From Cryptomeria japonica (Eukaryota; Streptophyta; Pinopsida; Cupressales; Cupressaceae): a stretch of 64,000 bases of DNA. Under the pieces are notes generated by a model. It did no database searches and had not been told where the DNA came from. It saw only the letters and a program-made list of their open reading frames with translations. The stretch covers positions 41,779,140-41,843,139 of the forward strand of contig NC_081411.1 of assembly GCF_030272615.1 (NCBI RefSeq). The letters run 5' to 3'. Below are positions 44,195 through 55,866 of this stretch, in pieces; the first letter of the stretch is position 1, and the number at the start of each line of letters is the position of its first letter. The translations under genes were made by a program, and so were the position numbers.

Positions 44195-45096
44195 TCCATC
44201 TGTACTGGTGTCAGAATCTTCCTCAATTTGTTAGGCTTTTGAAAATAGAGGACTAGGCTCTGATACCAATTGTTAGGATTAATGACAGTCCCAAAGATAC
44301 TGAGAAGGGGGGTGAATCAGTATCTAACTAGTTAACAAAATATTTGACTTTATTATGTATTTTGCATTCCAAAACAATGCACTAGTAAATAAGAATTAAT
44401 GTAGTAAATAGGAAAAATAAAGACAACATAGAAAGCACACCATAACACAAGATTTTTAATGAGGAAACCTGGTGTGGGAAAAACCTAGGTGGGATTTGTG
44501 ACCCACAATATTTACTCACTGGTCAATGAATGGATATTACTTACAATGTGGTGCCTGCACATGTAGGAAGGCCAACTACCTAGAGCCCACTGCTCAATTT
44601 ATAAAATGGAAGTCTCACTAACTTACAAAATGGATTATGAGAATCCAATATAATGTACTACTACAATTTAGCATCTGCTATGCCAGGTTCAGTACCGGTT
44701 TAAGCTCATACTATAACCACAACCTTATACAAAATCTACCTTAATATTCGCTCATCACTTCTACCACGTCCATCATCTATCCATCATCCATATCAAAATT
44801 ATTTACAAGATCTCATACATATATGAGTCTATTAGAATATGCCATGTCAACTTTACAAAATATATTTACAATTAAATACAATAAACAAAAGTTTGTACAT
44901 GTCGACTGGGGTGCTGGTATACATTGTTGTCGTTGTCGGTGAAGCGTCTGTCGGTGTCTGTCGGTGGATGTGCCTGCTAGTGGTTGTGCCAGATGAATGC
45001 CACAAGATTACCTAAAGGTGTCCACAAGGTTGCAAGGTTGCCATCAATGACAACACCTTCAATTACCTTCAATTCTCATTAGACTGTGTAATGCCA
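44195..45096 (-). mobile_element. Truncated four-CCHC element: gag start, primer site and 5' LTR
   Basis: 44269-45096 is an LTR (minus sense, starting TGTTGGCATTACACAGTC, ending CCTAACA) similar to those at 50028 and 55867. On its left is TGGTATCAGAGCC read on the minus strand (44254-44266), then the gag start coding LRKILTPVQMDNL, as in the copy at 55800-55830. Homology ends near 44195, where it joins Ty3 pol. No TSD was found, so this looks like a deletion or recombination remnant. Confidence 0.75.
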
Positions 45097-45934
45097 ACAC
45101 AAAATGGTCAAAAATTGAAGAAAATCATCATCTAAGAATGAGCAAAAATCCAACAACTTGCTGGAAAAATTGGAAGAAACTTTGAAAACATAGTCAGAGT
45201 AACATTTTAAAGCAACAAGATAGTGCTTTTGTCCCATAAGTTAGCACCTTTTGACCAAAAAGGTAGTACAAACGCTTTCTCACATCCAAAACAAAAAACT
45301 ATCAAACCAAAATTTCAAAGTTAGTATCAAAACATTTCTTGAGTAGAATTGTCTTTAAAACTCTCACACGTTTCCAAACCAGTTCGATAACTGGGTTACT
45401 AATCCAATAGGATATTTGTAAAAAGGCTTCCCTAAGCATAAAACATTCAACAAGCTATTGATTCAAACATTTTAAGTGCAAAAAAATCAACATCATTGTC
45501 ATTTTCTTATCAGGATATATCAAATCATCTATCACGAAACTTGATCAATCCACCTTGTGCTCATTTATCTTGGATATATCTTTCCTATTTTGAACCTAGG
45601 TTGTATCAAATCAGAATTGAACTCACATTAGAATCAAGAAAACTTGCAAATCATCGTATGTTTATATGAGTTTTACGTATCACCTTAAGAAAAGAAAACC
45701 CAGTTATAAAGCTACTCAGAAAAGAATAAGATTCTTGTATATCAATTGCAAGATCTTGTTAAAACATAGGACATTTCTACACTGTTTTCATCACTATTTA
45801 TGTGGTTGTGGGACAGAATTTGATGGAGAAATTTTGCAAAGATGTGCTTTTCAACAAAGAGACGCTTTATCATAACGAACAAACAACAGTGGTAAGATAA
45901 ACAAAGCATATCTTCTTAAACCAGTAATCACCTA
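45097..45934 (+). other. Region upstream of the Tat-like gag, nothing identified
   Basis: No LTR ends, primer site or domain could be recognised. The only longer frame (45666-45875) has no features. It may be the leader of the Tat-like element to its right, but no boundary is visible. Confidence 0.4.
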
Positions 45935-47460
45935 TTGAGTTGTCTTTATAAAACTTTGGAAATCTTTCAAAACAATCACATGCAAGTTTGGACTAGAGCT
46001 CAATACGAACAATTGAGAAAAGAGAAAAAACAAATGGAGGAAGAAGATAATCTGATGTTCCAAACTTTTGGGCATACGACTGTTGATGAAGAAGTGGTCA
46101 ATAACACAATTAGGGACCTTGAACAATATTTCAAATTTGATAGACTAATGAAAAAACTACTAACAAAGCAAAAAGAGAAATATCTTTTGATGTTGGCCAA
46201 ATCAGGAGCTAAGTTGCCACAAGACTTTAACATAGAAAGCTTTAAACAAGATGCAGAGGCAAGTAACACCCAAAACACAAATGATCTGAATAACGAAGAT
46301 ATAAACAAAGAAATTTATGAAGAAACAAAGAAAGACCATGATGACACAATAAAAGAGTGTAGTGATAGAAGAACTTATGATGAGACAAGGAGAAACCATA
46401 TGGATAATCTATTTTTAAACCTCACTCAACAAATGCAAATTCTACAACAAGAAATACAAGATATGCAGAATGGAACAAGCTCCAAGAAGTATTCATTGGA
46501 AGATATCTGCCCATATTCTTTTGATAAAAATTTGAATATGATACCATTTCCACAAAATTGCGAGATCCCTAAATATGATAAGTACTATGAGTATGGAATT
46601 TGCACATGATGAAACCTACCTAATGTGTCTATTCCCTAGGAGTTTAAATGGACAGTCCATGGAATGGTTTTCAAGATTACCATCTAGAATCAAATCTTTT
46701 AAAGAACTCATGAATAGGTTTATTTCACAATAATCCTACAATGTAAGAAATGACATAACAATGTTGGATTTGTGCAATGTTAAACAAAAGAATGGTGAAT
46801 ATTTCATGATTTTCTTGCACCAATGGAAATGAATGTTTAATAGGTATCCAAGAGACGTACCTAATCAAGAAAAGATGGATATATTCATTGATAATCTTAT
46901 CAATGAAATGAGTTATCATCTAAAAATGCAATGTCATCCTTCTTTCACTAAGATGATTGAGAATTGTCTAAAAATAGAAGACATGATGGTAAATAAAGGA
47001 GAGCTAAAACTTTACAATAATTCTTACAATAACAACAATAGCAACAATGACAAACCCAAGTTCTAGTTAAAGAATAGGAATGTCATTAATGGAGGAAATG
47101 ACGATAATAATGCTAGAAAAAAACAACCAATATTTAATATATTGAGTTAAATCCCAAGCAATAACAATCAAGAAACCAATAAATCCAAGTCTTTCTTCTC
47201 CAATCCTCACAGGAAATTCACAAACATTGGAGAACCCTTGGAATCAGCTTTGAAAACTCTTCTTGTGAACAAACTGATTATTTTACCAGAAGCAAGAAGT
47301 TATGAACCACAAGTCAAACCAAATTGGTGGAATGACAATCATTTTTGCATTTACCATAGAAATAAAGGACACCAAACTAATGATTGTCAGAGATTGAAAC
47401 ATCGTATCCAAGATTTAATTGATAATGGAACTATCACAATGGATAGCCATAAGATAAACT
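45935..47460 (+). pseudogene. Tat-like gag with CCHC-like knuckle
   Basis: 45935-46609 reads a charged coiled-coil N-terminus (YEQLRKEKKQMEEEDNLMF; LFLNLTQQMQILQQEIQDMQ). A frameshift near 46600 leads to the Gag core: LMCLFPRSLNGQSMEWFSRL, KSFKELMNRFI, LCNVKQKNGEYFMIFLHQW and DIFIDNLINEMSYHL. The knuckle is FCIYHRNKGHQTNDCQRLK (about 47345-47401), a C-x2-H-x4-H-x4-C variant usual in Tat. Stops lie near 46733, 46830 and 47064. Confidence 0.82.
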
Positions 47461-48170
47461 AATCACACCTAGCCTTTAAAACTCCACTTCCAAACTATGA
47501 CAAAGGTGAACAACCCAAATCAAAAGATGACAAAGGAAAAGCCAAAGTGAACTACACTTATGCATATGATGATGTGGTAAATGTCATCATCGTTAAAGAT
47601 GTCATACCTTCATAAATAATCAATGTCATTACAAGAAGTAAAGTGAAAGTCACATTTCTGGGTGTAACAAATGAATCAACCTCCACTTCACGATAATATA
47701 ACTTAGTGGAGTAATTACAAAGAATACCTGCCCAAATATCAATTTTAGATCTTCTCAAAGTTTCACCTATGCATAAGGAAATTTTGGATCAATTCCAAAA
47801 CATGGTGGGACATCTTAGAGCCCCTCATTGCTTATGATTTTCTAAAAATTATGACGCATCCTTGCAACAGCCACACAATTCTCCCATACATCTTGAAGTC
47901 ACCATGAATAAAACTCGTGTCAAGCACGTACTCATAGATGGTGAAGCTGGCTAAAAAATTTGTGCATTAAGTTTAATAAAGGCTTTGGGATATTCAAAAA
48001 ATGTAGTGGATCCAAAGAAGAAAATAACAATTAAGGCTTATGATGAAACAGAGCGTTCTTCTAAAGGAACTGTGGAAAGGAATACATTATGTCAAGTTTT
48101 ATATTTGAACCTCTCTTATAACATTCTTCTGGGAAGGCCATAGATTCACAACATGCAAGCAGTTCCTTCT
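47461..48170 (+). pseudogene. Tat-like protease region
   Basis: The reading continues with single stops. The active-site segment is VKHVLIDGEAG (about 47918-47950), where Tat elements normally have L-I-D-G/S-G-A; the catalytic D is kept but the following residues are changed. The flap-equivalent NILLGRP occurs near 48122-48142, then the PTYHHCVKFPHEGQEV segment known from the end of Tat proteases. Confidence 0.7.
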
Positions 48171-48770
48171 ACATATCATCACTGTGTAAAGTTTCCACAT
48201 GAGGGACAAGAGGTCACTATAATTGCAGACTCTAGCCAATATTACAATAATTTGAAGCCAACACAAGAGACAAGAGTTCCACATAACAGAGAATCGGTAT
48301 ATCCTACCAAAGAAATTCAAGAAAAGTTATGGGAAACCTTTAAGAAAAAGCTCAAATTAAATGATGAAGGAATGGGAAAATATTATTTGCATAGTTTGCC
48401 ACCTTCACCTAAATCATATGGAAAGCATACAAATGTTCAACCATGGGTTTCAAAAAAACCAAAAGAAATATTTAATGGAGCATTTTTTAAAGTTGGAACA
48501 CTTGCAAAAGAAACTGAAGACAAGGAGATTCTTGGTTGGTTGTACAAAGATGAAAATGAAACTATAGCAACAGCTGTAGAAGTCAAGATTCCCATAGAGC
48601 AATATGGAAATGGTTATAAAATCATGCAAAAAATAGGATATGAAGGAAAGGGACCAATTGGTAAGTGACATCAAGGTATTTCAAAACCTATTTGTCCTCA
48701 CTCAAAATCCAAAGAAGATAAATCAGGACTTGGATATTGAAAATCAAATCAAAAGCAACATAATTATCAA
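48171..48770 (+). pseudogene. G-patch domain region downstream of the protease
   Basis: An open frame to the TGA at 48666-48668 contains GNGYKIMQKIGYEGKGPIG. Just after the stop the reading continues as HQGISKPI and ends SGLGY near 48740. Together these give the G-patch layout (G-x2-h-x3-h-G-y-x-G-x-G-h-G...G-h-G-y). G-patches bind nucleic acids or helicases and occur after the protease in some retroviruses and plant Ty3 elements. The stop probably replaces a former arginine codon (CGA to TGA). Confidence 0.7.
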
Positions 48771-50022
48771 CAGCCAAAGTGGAGAAAGAAATTAGTCTCT
48801 AAAGAAGAACAATGGCAAGAAAAGTTGCATCAAGCAGCAGAAATAGTAGCCAATAAGAAGAATGTGAGAAACAACAAGAAGAGCTTACAATCAAAAGAGA
48901 AGAAGGATCTTCTAAAACAAGTTCAAGGAATATGAGAAAATGCTAAATCTAAAGAAGATATTCCAAAAGCAATAAAAGTAGAGATGACAGAAATCAAGAA
49001 ACCTTTGCACTGGACAACATTCCTATATGGGATAGTGGTGTAGTCCTAGACAATGGTTCAGAGATAGATTCAAATGAATATGAATGGGGTCTAAACCTAT
49101 TATCTAGTATATCAAGTGAAGAAATGAATGAAGAGCAAGCAACTATCACAAGTGAAGAATTGTCTTTTACAAAGCAAAAGATAGAATTAGAAAGAAGACA
49201 AGAAGAACTCAGAATCTAGAGAAAAGAGGCATATACAAGACAACAAAAGAAAGAGAATGAAAAAGACCAAGAAGTAATGCCACAAGGAGAACAAACATAT
49301 ATTGATCAAGCATCGGGAAATATTAGATTTCTATCAAGTGAGGAGCAAACTGCACCAAAGTATGGAAGAACCATAGAAGAACTAAGAAATAGTCAAGAAG
49401 GATTGACTATTAGTTCAGAAGAAGCTGAATTCGAGAGAAGACAAAAGCTAGTAAAATAATCTTCTATATCATGTGCACAAGTATGTCAACTTCAAAGTAC
49501 AACTAAATCTATGGAAATTAATCAAGAAGGGACTTGTAGTGTTAAAGATGTGAGTGTTGATATAATTCATGCGTTTAAGGGACAAATGTTAGATGAAGAG
49601 TAACTGGAGTGCAAACCACAAAATAATAGTACTGATTTTCTTAGAACTGATTGGAGAACACTTGAAAGAAACTATCATCAAGATCATTCTATCTATGACA
49701 TTACCTACTCTATGACAAATTATGATTATTATGTCATGAACCTTGAGGAACCTAACAATACCAATGACAATGACTATGACTTACCCCTTCTTAATCCATA
49801 ACTAATTGATTGGGATAACCTAGAAAACCTTGAATTGGATGTCTTTTACGATGACCATGACTTAATTGTGTATCTTAATGTTGTCGACCCCATAACACCT
49901 AATATATCTTCCATCACAGAATCAAGTAACATTTCTTGCAGTCAGGAGAATGTCAAACTTTCTAGTCACAAAATTGAAATAAAACAAGGAAAAATGCCTA
50001 GTGCTGAAAACCATTTCATTGC
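48771..50022 (+). pseudogene. Charged linker between protease/G-patch and RT
   Basis: Lys/Glu/Gln-rich frames (about 48780-49460, including RRQEELRI and EAEFERRQKLVK) look like a long coiled coil. An acidic, Asp/Asn/Tyr-rich region (49600-50022) with LDVFYDDHDLIVYLNVVDP follows. It ends where the four-CCHC element enters and resumes at 56681. Confidence 0.55.
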
Positions 50023-50027
50023 AACAC

Positions 50028-50839
50028 TGTTAGGATTCCCACATATACTGAGAGGGGGGGGTGTGAATCAGTATTTGACCTGTAATTAGAATTTCTTAAC
50101 TTAAAACATGTAGAGCAAATTAAAATTGTGTACCGGTAAGCAGAAAATAATGCAATAAATAGAGATAGAAACAACCACATGAAAAACACACCATAACACA
50201 ATATTTTAACGAGGAAACCTAGTGTGGGAAAAACCTCAGTGGGATTTGTGACCCACAATATTCACTTACTGGCCAATAAGAGAATATTACTGCTACAAGA
50301 GGGGTCTGCACATGCAGGAAGGCCAAGTGCCTAGAGCTCACTGCTCAAAATGGAAGTCTCACTGACTTACAAAAATGGATTATATAAATCCAGTGTCTTG
50401 TACTACTTCAAAATAGCATCTATAATGCTAGATCCAGTACCAGTTTATAGCTCTACTTCTTACATAAACCCTTAACCTATTATTTGCATAATAGGCCTAC
50501 CTTATTTCGCCTAATTACATTCATCCATAATAATCCTTATATCCCTTACAATGTTCTATAATGAGCTCTCTTATATAGGAGTCATTTTACATCATGCCAA
50601 GTCGGCTTACAATGTTTTTACAATAATAAACAAAATACATTATAACAAAAATCCTATCGGCCTTTGTGTCGGTATGCTTCTTTTCACTGCCAATGCTGGT
50701 AGTCTGAGTGCCGGTGTAGAATCTGATCTTGGTAGTGTCAGTGGATTGCCTTGCCGGTGTCATAGGATTGTAAGTTTACCATCAATGACAAAACCTTCAA
50801 TCACCTACAATGTCTCATTGGAGTGTGCATTTGCCAACA
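50028..50839 (-). repeat. 3' LTR of copy 2
   Basis: On the plus strand it runs TGTTAGGATTCCCACATA...GCATTTGCCAACA, 812 bp, and matches 55867-56675. The C-run box appears inverted (GGGGGGGGTGTGAATCA near 50053), and a TATATAAG box lies on the minus strand near 50573-50580. The tract CTCCCCCTTTGG at 50842-50853 is the polypurine tract read in reverse. Confidence 0.92.
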
Positions 50840-51184
50840 GTCTCCCCCTTTGGCATTGATGGCAACACTCATGAGAAAATTCAAAAAGTGTGTCCAAAAA
50901 TTGAAGTCTAAAAATATGTTACCAAAAATGTGTGTACCAAAAATGTGTGAACTCCCCCTGAGCAGATGAGTCTTTACCTGATTATTTTCTCATACCACTA
51001 CTCCCCCTTTGGCATCAATGACAAAGGTTTTCAAAGTGTCAATAGAGTATGGTTTCCTGTCTCAACCTTGTAATTGGGTGGTTACAATTTGAAAAAGATC
51101 CGCCAAAATTAAATTTAAGCTTTCATGAAACTTTTTACTATCTTTTATTGCTGCCTCTATTCTTTGAACTGTACCGGTGAGGTG
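50840..51184 (-). other. 3' region of copy 2
   Basis: Two reversed copies of the phrase CTCCCCCTTTGGCATNNATG occur near 50842-50861 and 51001-51020, as in copy 1. The C-terminal reading of the unknown ORF runs on a little past the stop at 51185, with no domain. Confidence 0.5.
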
Positions 51185-54100
51185 CTACATATGCTCTGTC
51201 ATTGTTTTCTGTCCTTGTACTAATGCCTCAGATATTTCCTTCCTCAAGGATGCTAGATAGTCCAGTCTTGGACTTAGTCTTAATCTCATATTCTTAGCCT
51301 TTTTTATTATTCTCTCCTTTTCTCTTTCTAGCTTCAGTAATTCTTCCTCAAAACTAGTTATCTTTTGCTCAAAAACTGATAATGTATTAGGTGAATTAAC
51401 AAAATTGTCAGCAAGTTTATTTATTTCTTCTTGTACCTTGCTCATTTTCTTATCTATGTCAACTGTCAAGAAATTTGTCTTGCTGATGTCTGTGTACAGA
51501 GTTTTAAATTCCTTCAATGAGCTACATAGTTTCGGTAGAAGTGTGTCAAATTCCCTAGTACACTTCTTTATTTGATCCTCAAAGAATTTTTGTTTTTCTT
51601 TTTGTAACTTCTCTTTGAATGCATCTTCCTTTATTTTCTCAACTGTCACTGTGTTGTCAATAATGTACATAGACAAAGTGTCGAGTTGGCTCAAAGAATC
51701 CTTATTATCTATGTTACATTTTGGAGCTATCATCTTCAAAATTGGGATTGTGTCATCTATAGCTTTATAAGCTTGTGAGCTACAATCTGTTATTTTCTTC
51801 AAATAATCTAAAAGAACTTCAGTTACATTGGTTGATTTAAATTTTGTAGAAGAGGAACCAACATACTGAATTCCGTCGGTGGGAGAACTATCCTTGCTTG
51901 TAGTGACCTCTAGTAGGTCAGTCTGTGTTTCCATTTCCTTAACTAGTGGTTTACCTTGTTCACTAGATGTTGATGGTATTGATTCTCCATTTACCTATTG
52001 CTGTTCTAGAGCCTGTTGCTCAACTTGTTGTTCTGTTTGTTGCTCTGTCTATTAATCTATTTGTGTGTCTGTTTGTTGATCTGTTTGTTGCCCTGTGTTA
52101 TCATCTGTCAGTTTTTCTTGTATGTTATCTATTCCATCAATTACCGGTGGCTCACTAACTATATCTGTTTTACCAGTTGTGCCTTTATCTACCACAATGT
52201 TGACCTTTTGAGTATCAACATCCATAGTGTATAGTACCTCTGAATTAGGATTAGTATCCTCTTGTGATACATCCATAATGTCATCTGTCGGTTGGTCTTC
52301 AGTTGTTTGTACCATTGGAGTATCTTGAGGCGGTGGGGGTAAATTGTCAGTTATTTTTAAGCTTGGGGGACCACCAACCTTTCCTTTACCCTTATCTTTG
52401 TCCTTTTGGTAAACTTTGATAGGCTAGGGATTCCTATACTCTTCCTATTTTTCCTTCTCTCCAAGGAATATATCCCATCAGTTTGTAGTTTCCTCTGCAA
52501 CCTCATTTACTCTTCTAACCATTAGTGCAATATGCCAGTGTGCAGTAGAGAATACTAACTAGTTGGCCTCTGCAATTAGATCATCTATTTCTTTTGGAGA
52601 GTTAACTAGGTAGACAGCAAGTAATTTTTCAATTTTGATTTTCTTGTCAAGCTCTACCATAGCTTGTCTTCTTATTTCCAGTCTCTTGAATAATTCATCT
52701 GGTAGTTCATCTACAACTTGCATTAAGAACTTCTTATAGATATCCAAGTGTAAAATAACATTGTTTTCAACCTGTTCTTTATCATCTGCTAATAGTGAGT
52801 CATACAATTTATTGATGTTTTTAAGTTTTCCTTCTTCTATGATCTCATCTAACAGTCTATCAATCGGAGCAATATTTTGTTGAGTCCTTTTCTTTGGTGT
52901 CAATTTCTTCTTCTTAGGGGTTGTCTTCTTGATCGAGGTCCTCACAGCCTGTTGTTTTTGCCTGGTTCTTCTTGGTGAAGGAGTGGATACCGGTGAAGGT
53001 TCTCTTTTCCTTACAACTCTTTTGAATGTTGTAGCCATATCACTTTCTGATGAAGTAGCTACTAGTGAGAGGTGAGTTTCAGGTTGTAGTGCCTCCAACT
53101 CATGTTTAGTGATACCGGTTTGTTTTAGTACATCTTCTTTGATAGCCTTTGCCTATCTTGAGCCTCTCCTCATAGTTGCTTCTACTTTCTTCACTCTTTT
53201 CTTGGATTGAATTTGACTCTCAATCGTTTCTACACTGCCAAATACTTTTTCCTTAGGTTCCTTGGGTGCTTCCAGAAGGGCTTTAACATATTTCTCAATG
53301 ATGTGGTCATTGGTCTTATAGCCCATTTTAGTAACCCAGATTGTTCTTGGGATCACTGCTTCCATCCAGATCTCATCTTTCTTGATTACAAAACATATGT
53401 CATCCTTGTATTTATCCACAATTTTCTATGATAGTCTGACTCTGATGTTCATTCTGGCCTTTAGTGCTCGAAAATATTCATTGATATTCTTCTCCTTGTT
53501 TTCACCCATATTGTTTAATAAGTCAGCTAACTGTTTTCCTACCGGTATGTCAAATCCAAGGTTTTTGTTGCCTATACCAGGAACCTGTTTGGTTATGTGT
53601 AGCATTAAGCATACAAGTAAGTTGCCAAATCTAAATGTTCCTTTCTTATCCTTCTTGATCTTCCCTAAATTGTCAATCAATTCATCTTTTAACCATTCAC
53701 ATACATCAATTTTCACATTCTCATTCACCATATCATGTGCACTTTTTATGCATAAACTGGAGACTGAGTTAAGTCTATTTGTATGAGTTACTTTGTAACC
53801 TATAATCATGCTAATGAATCTTACATTTATGTCAATTACATCATTAACCCTCAAGGACCTGTTAGGTTTGTTACCAGGTCATTTGAGACCTTCTTTCTTT
53901 TGTCTGGTCTGTTACCGGTGGAGGGCAACCCTATTACAGCTTTCACAACTTCCTTGGTAATTTTATGAACCGAATCTAGCCAAAAGAATGCACCATGTAC
54001 TCTACTCAACACTATCCTTATAACTTCTTTGGGGAAATCCTGAATGCTAAGGATTTCTGTGAATCCTAGGGTTTCAATAATTTGGTGTTCAGGTTTTACA

Positions 54101-54354
54101 TTACCAGAATCATCACATATAACACTTTTGTACATGTTCTTTATTTCTTCATCTCCTAATTCTTCTATATGGAAATGGATATAAATTCTAGGGTCTTCTA
54201 CATAAACAACTCCTTTGGGAATTTGGGAAAAAGCACCTACATTATCATCCTTCTTTTCTATCTCGAGAACTAGCTAAAATACAGGCCTAGGGTGCTTGAT
54301 CACTTCCACAACAATAGGGTTTGCTATGAGTTCAGGTACAGAGGAGGATGCCAT
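51185..54354 (-). pseudogene. Conserved long ORF of unknown function, copy 2
   Basis: It starts with ATG at 54352-54354 (MASSSVPELIANPI). Pieces 54135-53851, 53854-53426, 53419-53153, 53098-52559, 52315-52052 and 51934-51185 follow in order. Landmarks shared with copy 1: GAFSQIPKGVVYVED, a KEVVKAVIGLPSTGNRP segment, KKGTFRFGNLLVCLMLH, DICFVIKKDE, a Lys/Pro-rich basic linker (TTPKKKKLTPKKR), the helical block LDEIIEEGKLKNINKLYD, an acidic/Thr-rich region and a coiled coil ending RLRLSPRLDYL. With few stops, it is the better preserved copy. No catalytic motif or known family was recognised; roughly 1000 residues. Confidence 0.75.
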
Positions 54355-54778
54355 GATTATAAATACCTTTTTCTGCCTTTGGAAAGATTGAATGCTGAAA
54401 TGCTTTGCTTCCTTGCTTGAAATGCCTTAGCTCTGGAGATTTCGCACTCTTCGAATGTTTGAATGCTCGGTGAAGTAAAATCGAGCCAAAACCACTAATT
54501 TATAATGTTAATTCGCCAACTACCACATTTAATGCATGTCGGTGAAGTAATCACTTAACTTTATTTGCCGATATAGAAATAATTTCTACCTTTTATCATC
54601 AACCAAGGGAATAATAGCATATTTCACATTGATTGCCAAACCCTCAAATGAATTTTCTTCAATTTGATGAAGAGACTCCTACCGGTGGAGTGTTACTTTG
54701 TTCTGCTGGTGGAGTGCTACTCTGTCCTGCCGGTGGAGGAGTATTCCTATCCACATTCAGTTCTAATTTCTTGATCCA
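54355..54778 (-). other. Spacer between the two ORFs of copy 2
   Basis: About 420 bp, including the proline-rich end of the knuckle ORF (repeated PPAGQS/PPAEQS units near 54690-54750, minus) and the leader of the unknown ORF. No separate gene is seen. Confidence 0.45.
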
Positions 54779-55850
54779 TTATTTTGAAAATTCATGCTTA
54801 ACTTCTTCAACTTTTTCTTTTCCTTTCAAGCTAGGACCTTTGTTGTTTGCTGGTGAGGAATTGCTTCTACAAAATTTAGCAATATGCCCAATTTTGTTAC
54901 ATGCATAGCAAGTCACATTATTTTTCTGAATAGCCTTTCCATAACCTATGCCGATTTGTGTTCTGCATTGATTAGATAAGTGTCCAAATCTTCCACAAAC
55001 ATAACATCTAACATTCATTCTGCAATTTTCAGAGTTATGACCAATTTTATTGCATTTTGAACATTGACCGGTGGGTGTATTGGTATTCTGATAACTTCTA
55101 GATCTACATTGGTTTTCTCTATGACCATACTTTTTACAGTTAAAGCATTTTCCATTGAATTTGTAAGCAGTTGGTTGTCTTACCGGTTTGCTATGATCCT
55201 GTGTGTTTGCAGTACTAGAGCTTTCTCCAACTTCAAAGCCAATTCCACAAGTGTCACTTTTAGGTTTTTGTTTCTTCAATAAGTCACCAAGTTCTTCTGA
55301 GCTTTTCTTGAATTTTTCTTTGTGCTGATTTGTAGTATCTAGTTCTCTTTCTAAGATTTCCTTCTGCCTCATCAGTTCATTGGATTCATTCTGTGTATGC
55401 ATCAGATCTGTCTTCAACAAATCATTTTCATAGCTAAGTTTGGTGTTCTCATTTGCTGCATCACTTAGTCTTCTGGTCAAATCTTCTTCATTCTTCTTTC
55501 TATCTTCAATTTCTTTACAAAATCTCATAGTCATATCCTGCATCTCATTCCTTGTTGTCATGTTTTCTTGTTTTAGCTTGCATAACTACTCATTAAGAGT
55601 TTCTTTTTCATCATCCTCAATTTGCATCTTTTCACAAAGTTCTCTTCTCTTGTTTCTTGCTATGGCAAGATTTTCTTGAAGTGCTTGAATAATTTCCTAA
55701 GCTGCCTTTAGATCATCTTCAAGTTTGATATTCCTAAAATTTTCTGTATTAAAATCTGAGAGAGTTACTTCCAATTGCTTCATCAAATTTTCCATCTCTA
55801 CCGGTGTCAAGATCTTCCTCAAGCTATTAGGCTTCTAAAAATAGAGGACC
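54779..55850 (-). pseudogene. Gag-like coiled-coil protein with four CCHC zinc knuckles, copy 2
   Basis: Reading starts near 55835 (SLRKILTPVEMENLMKQ) and passes a long coiled coil (ERELDTTNQHKEKFK and similar). The uninterrupted part is 55561-54779; stops lie near 55700 and 55590. Four intact knuckles follow: CFNCKKYGHRENQC (about 55157), CSKCNKIGHNSENC (about 55062), CYVCGRFGHLSNQC (about 55007) and CYACNKIGHIAKFC (about 54913). The tail is Lys/Glu-rich. Four tandem knuckles exceed the one or two usual in Copia Gag and recall cellular CCHC nucleic-acid-binding proteins. Confidence 0.85.
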
Positions 55851-55866
55851 AGGCTCTAATACCAAT

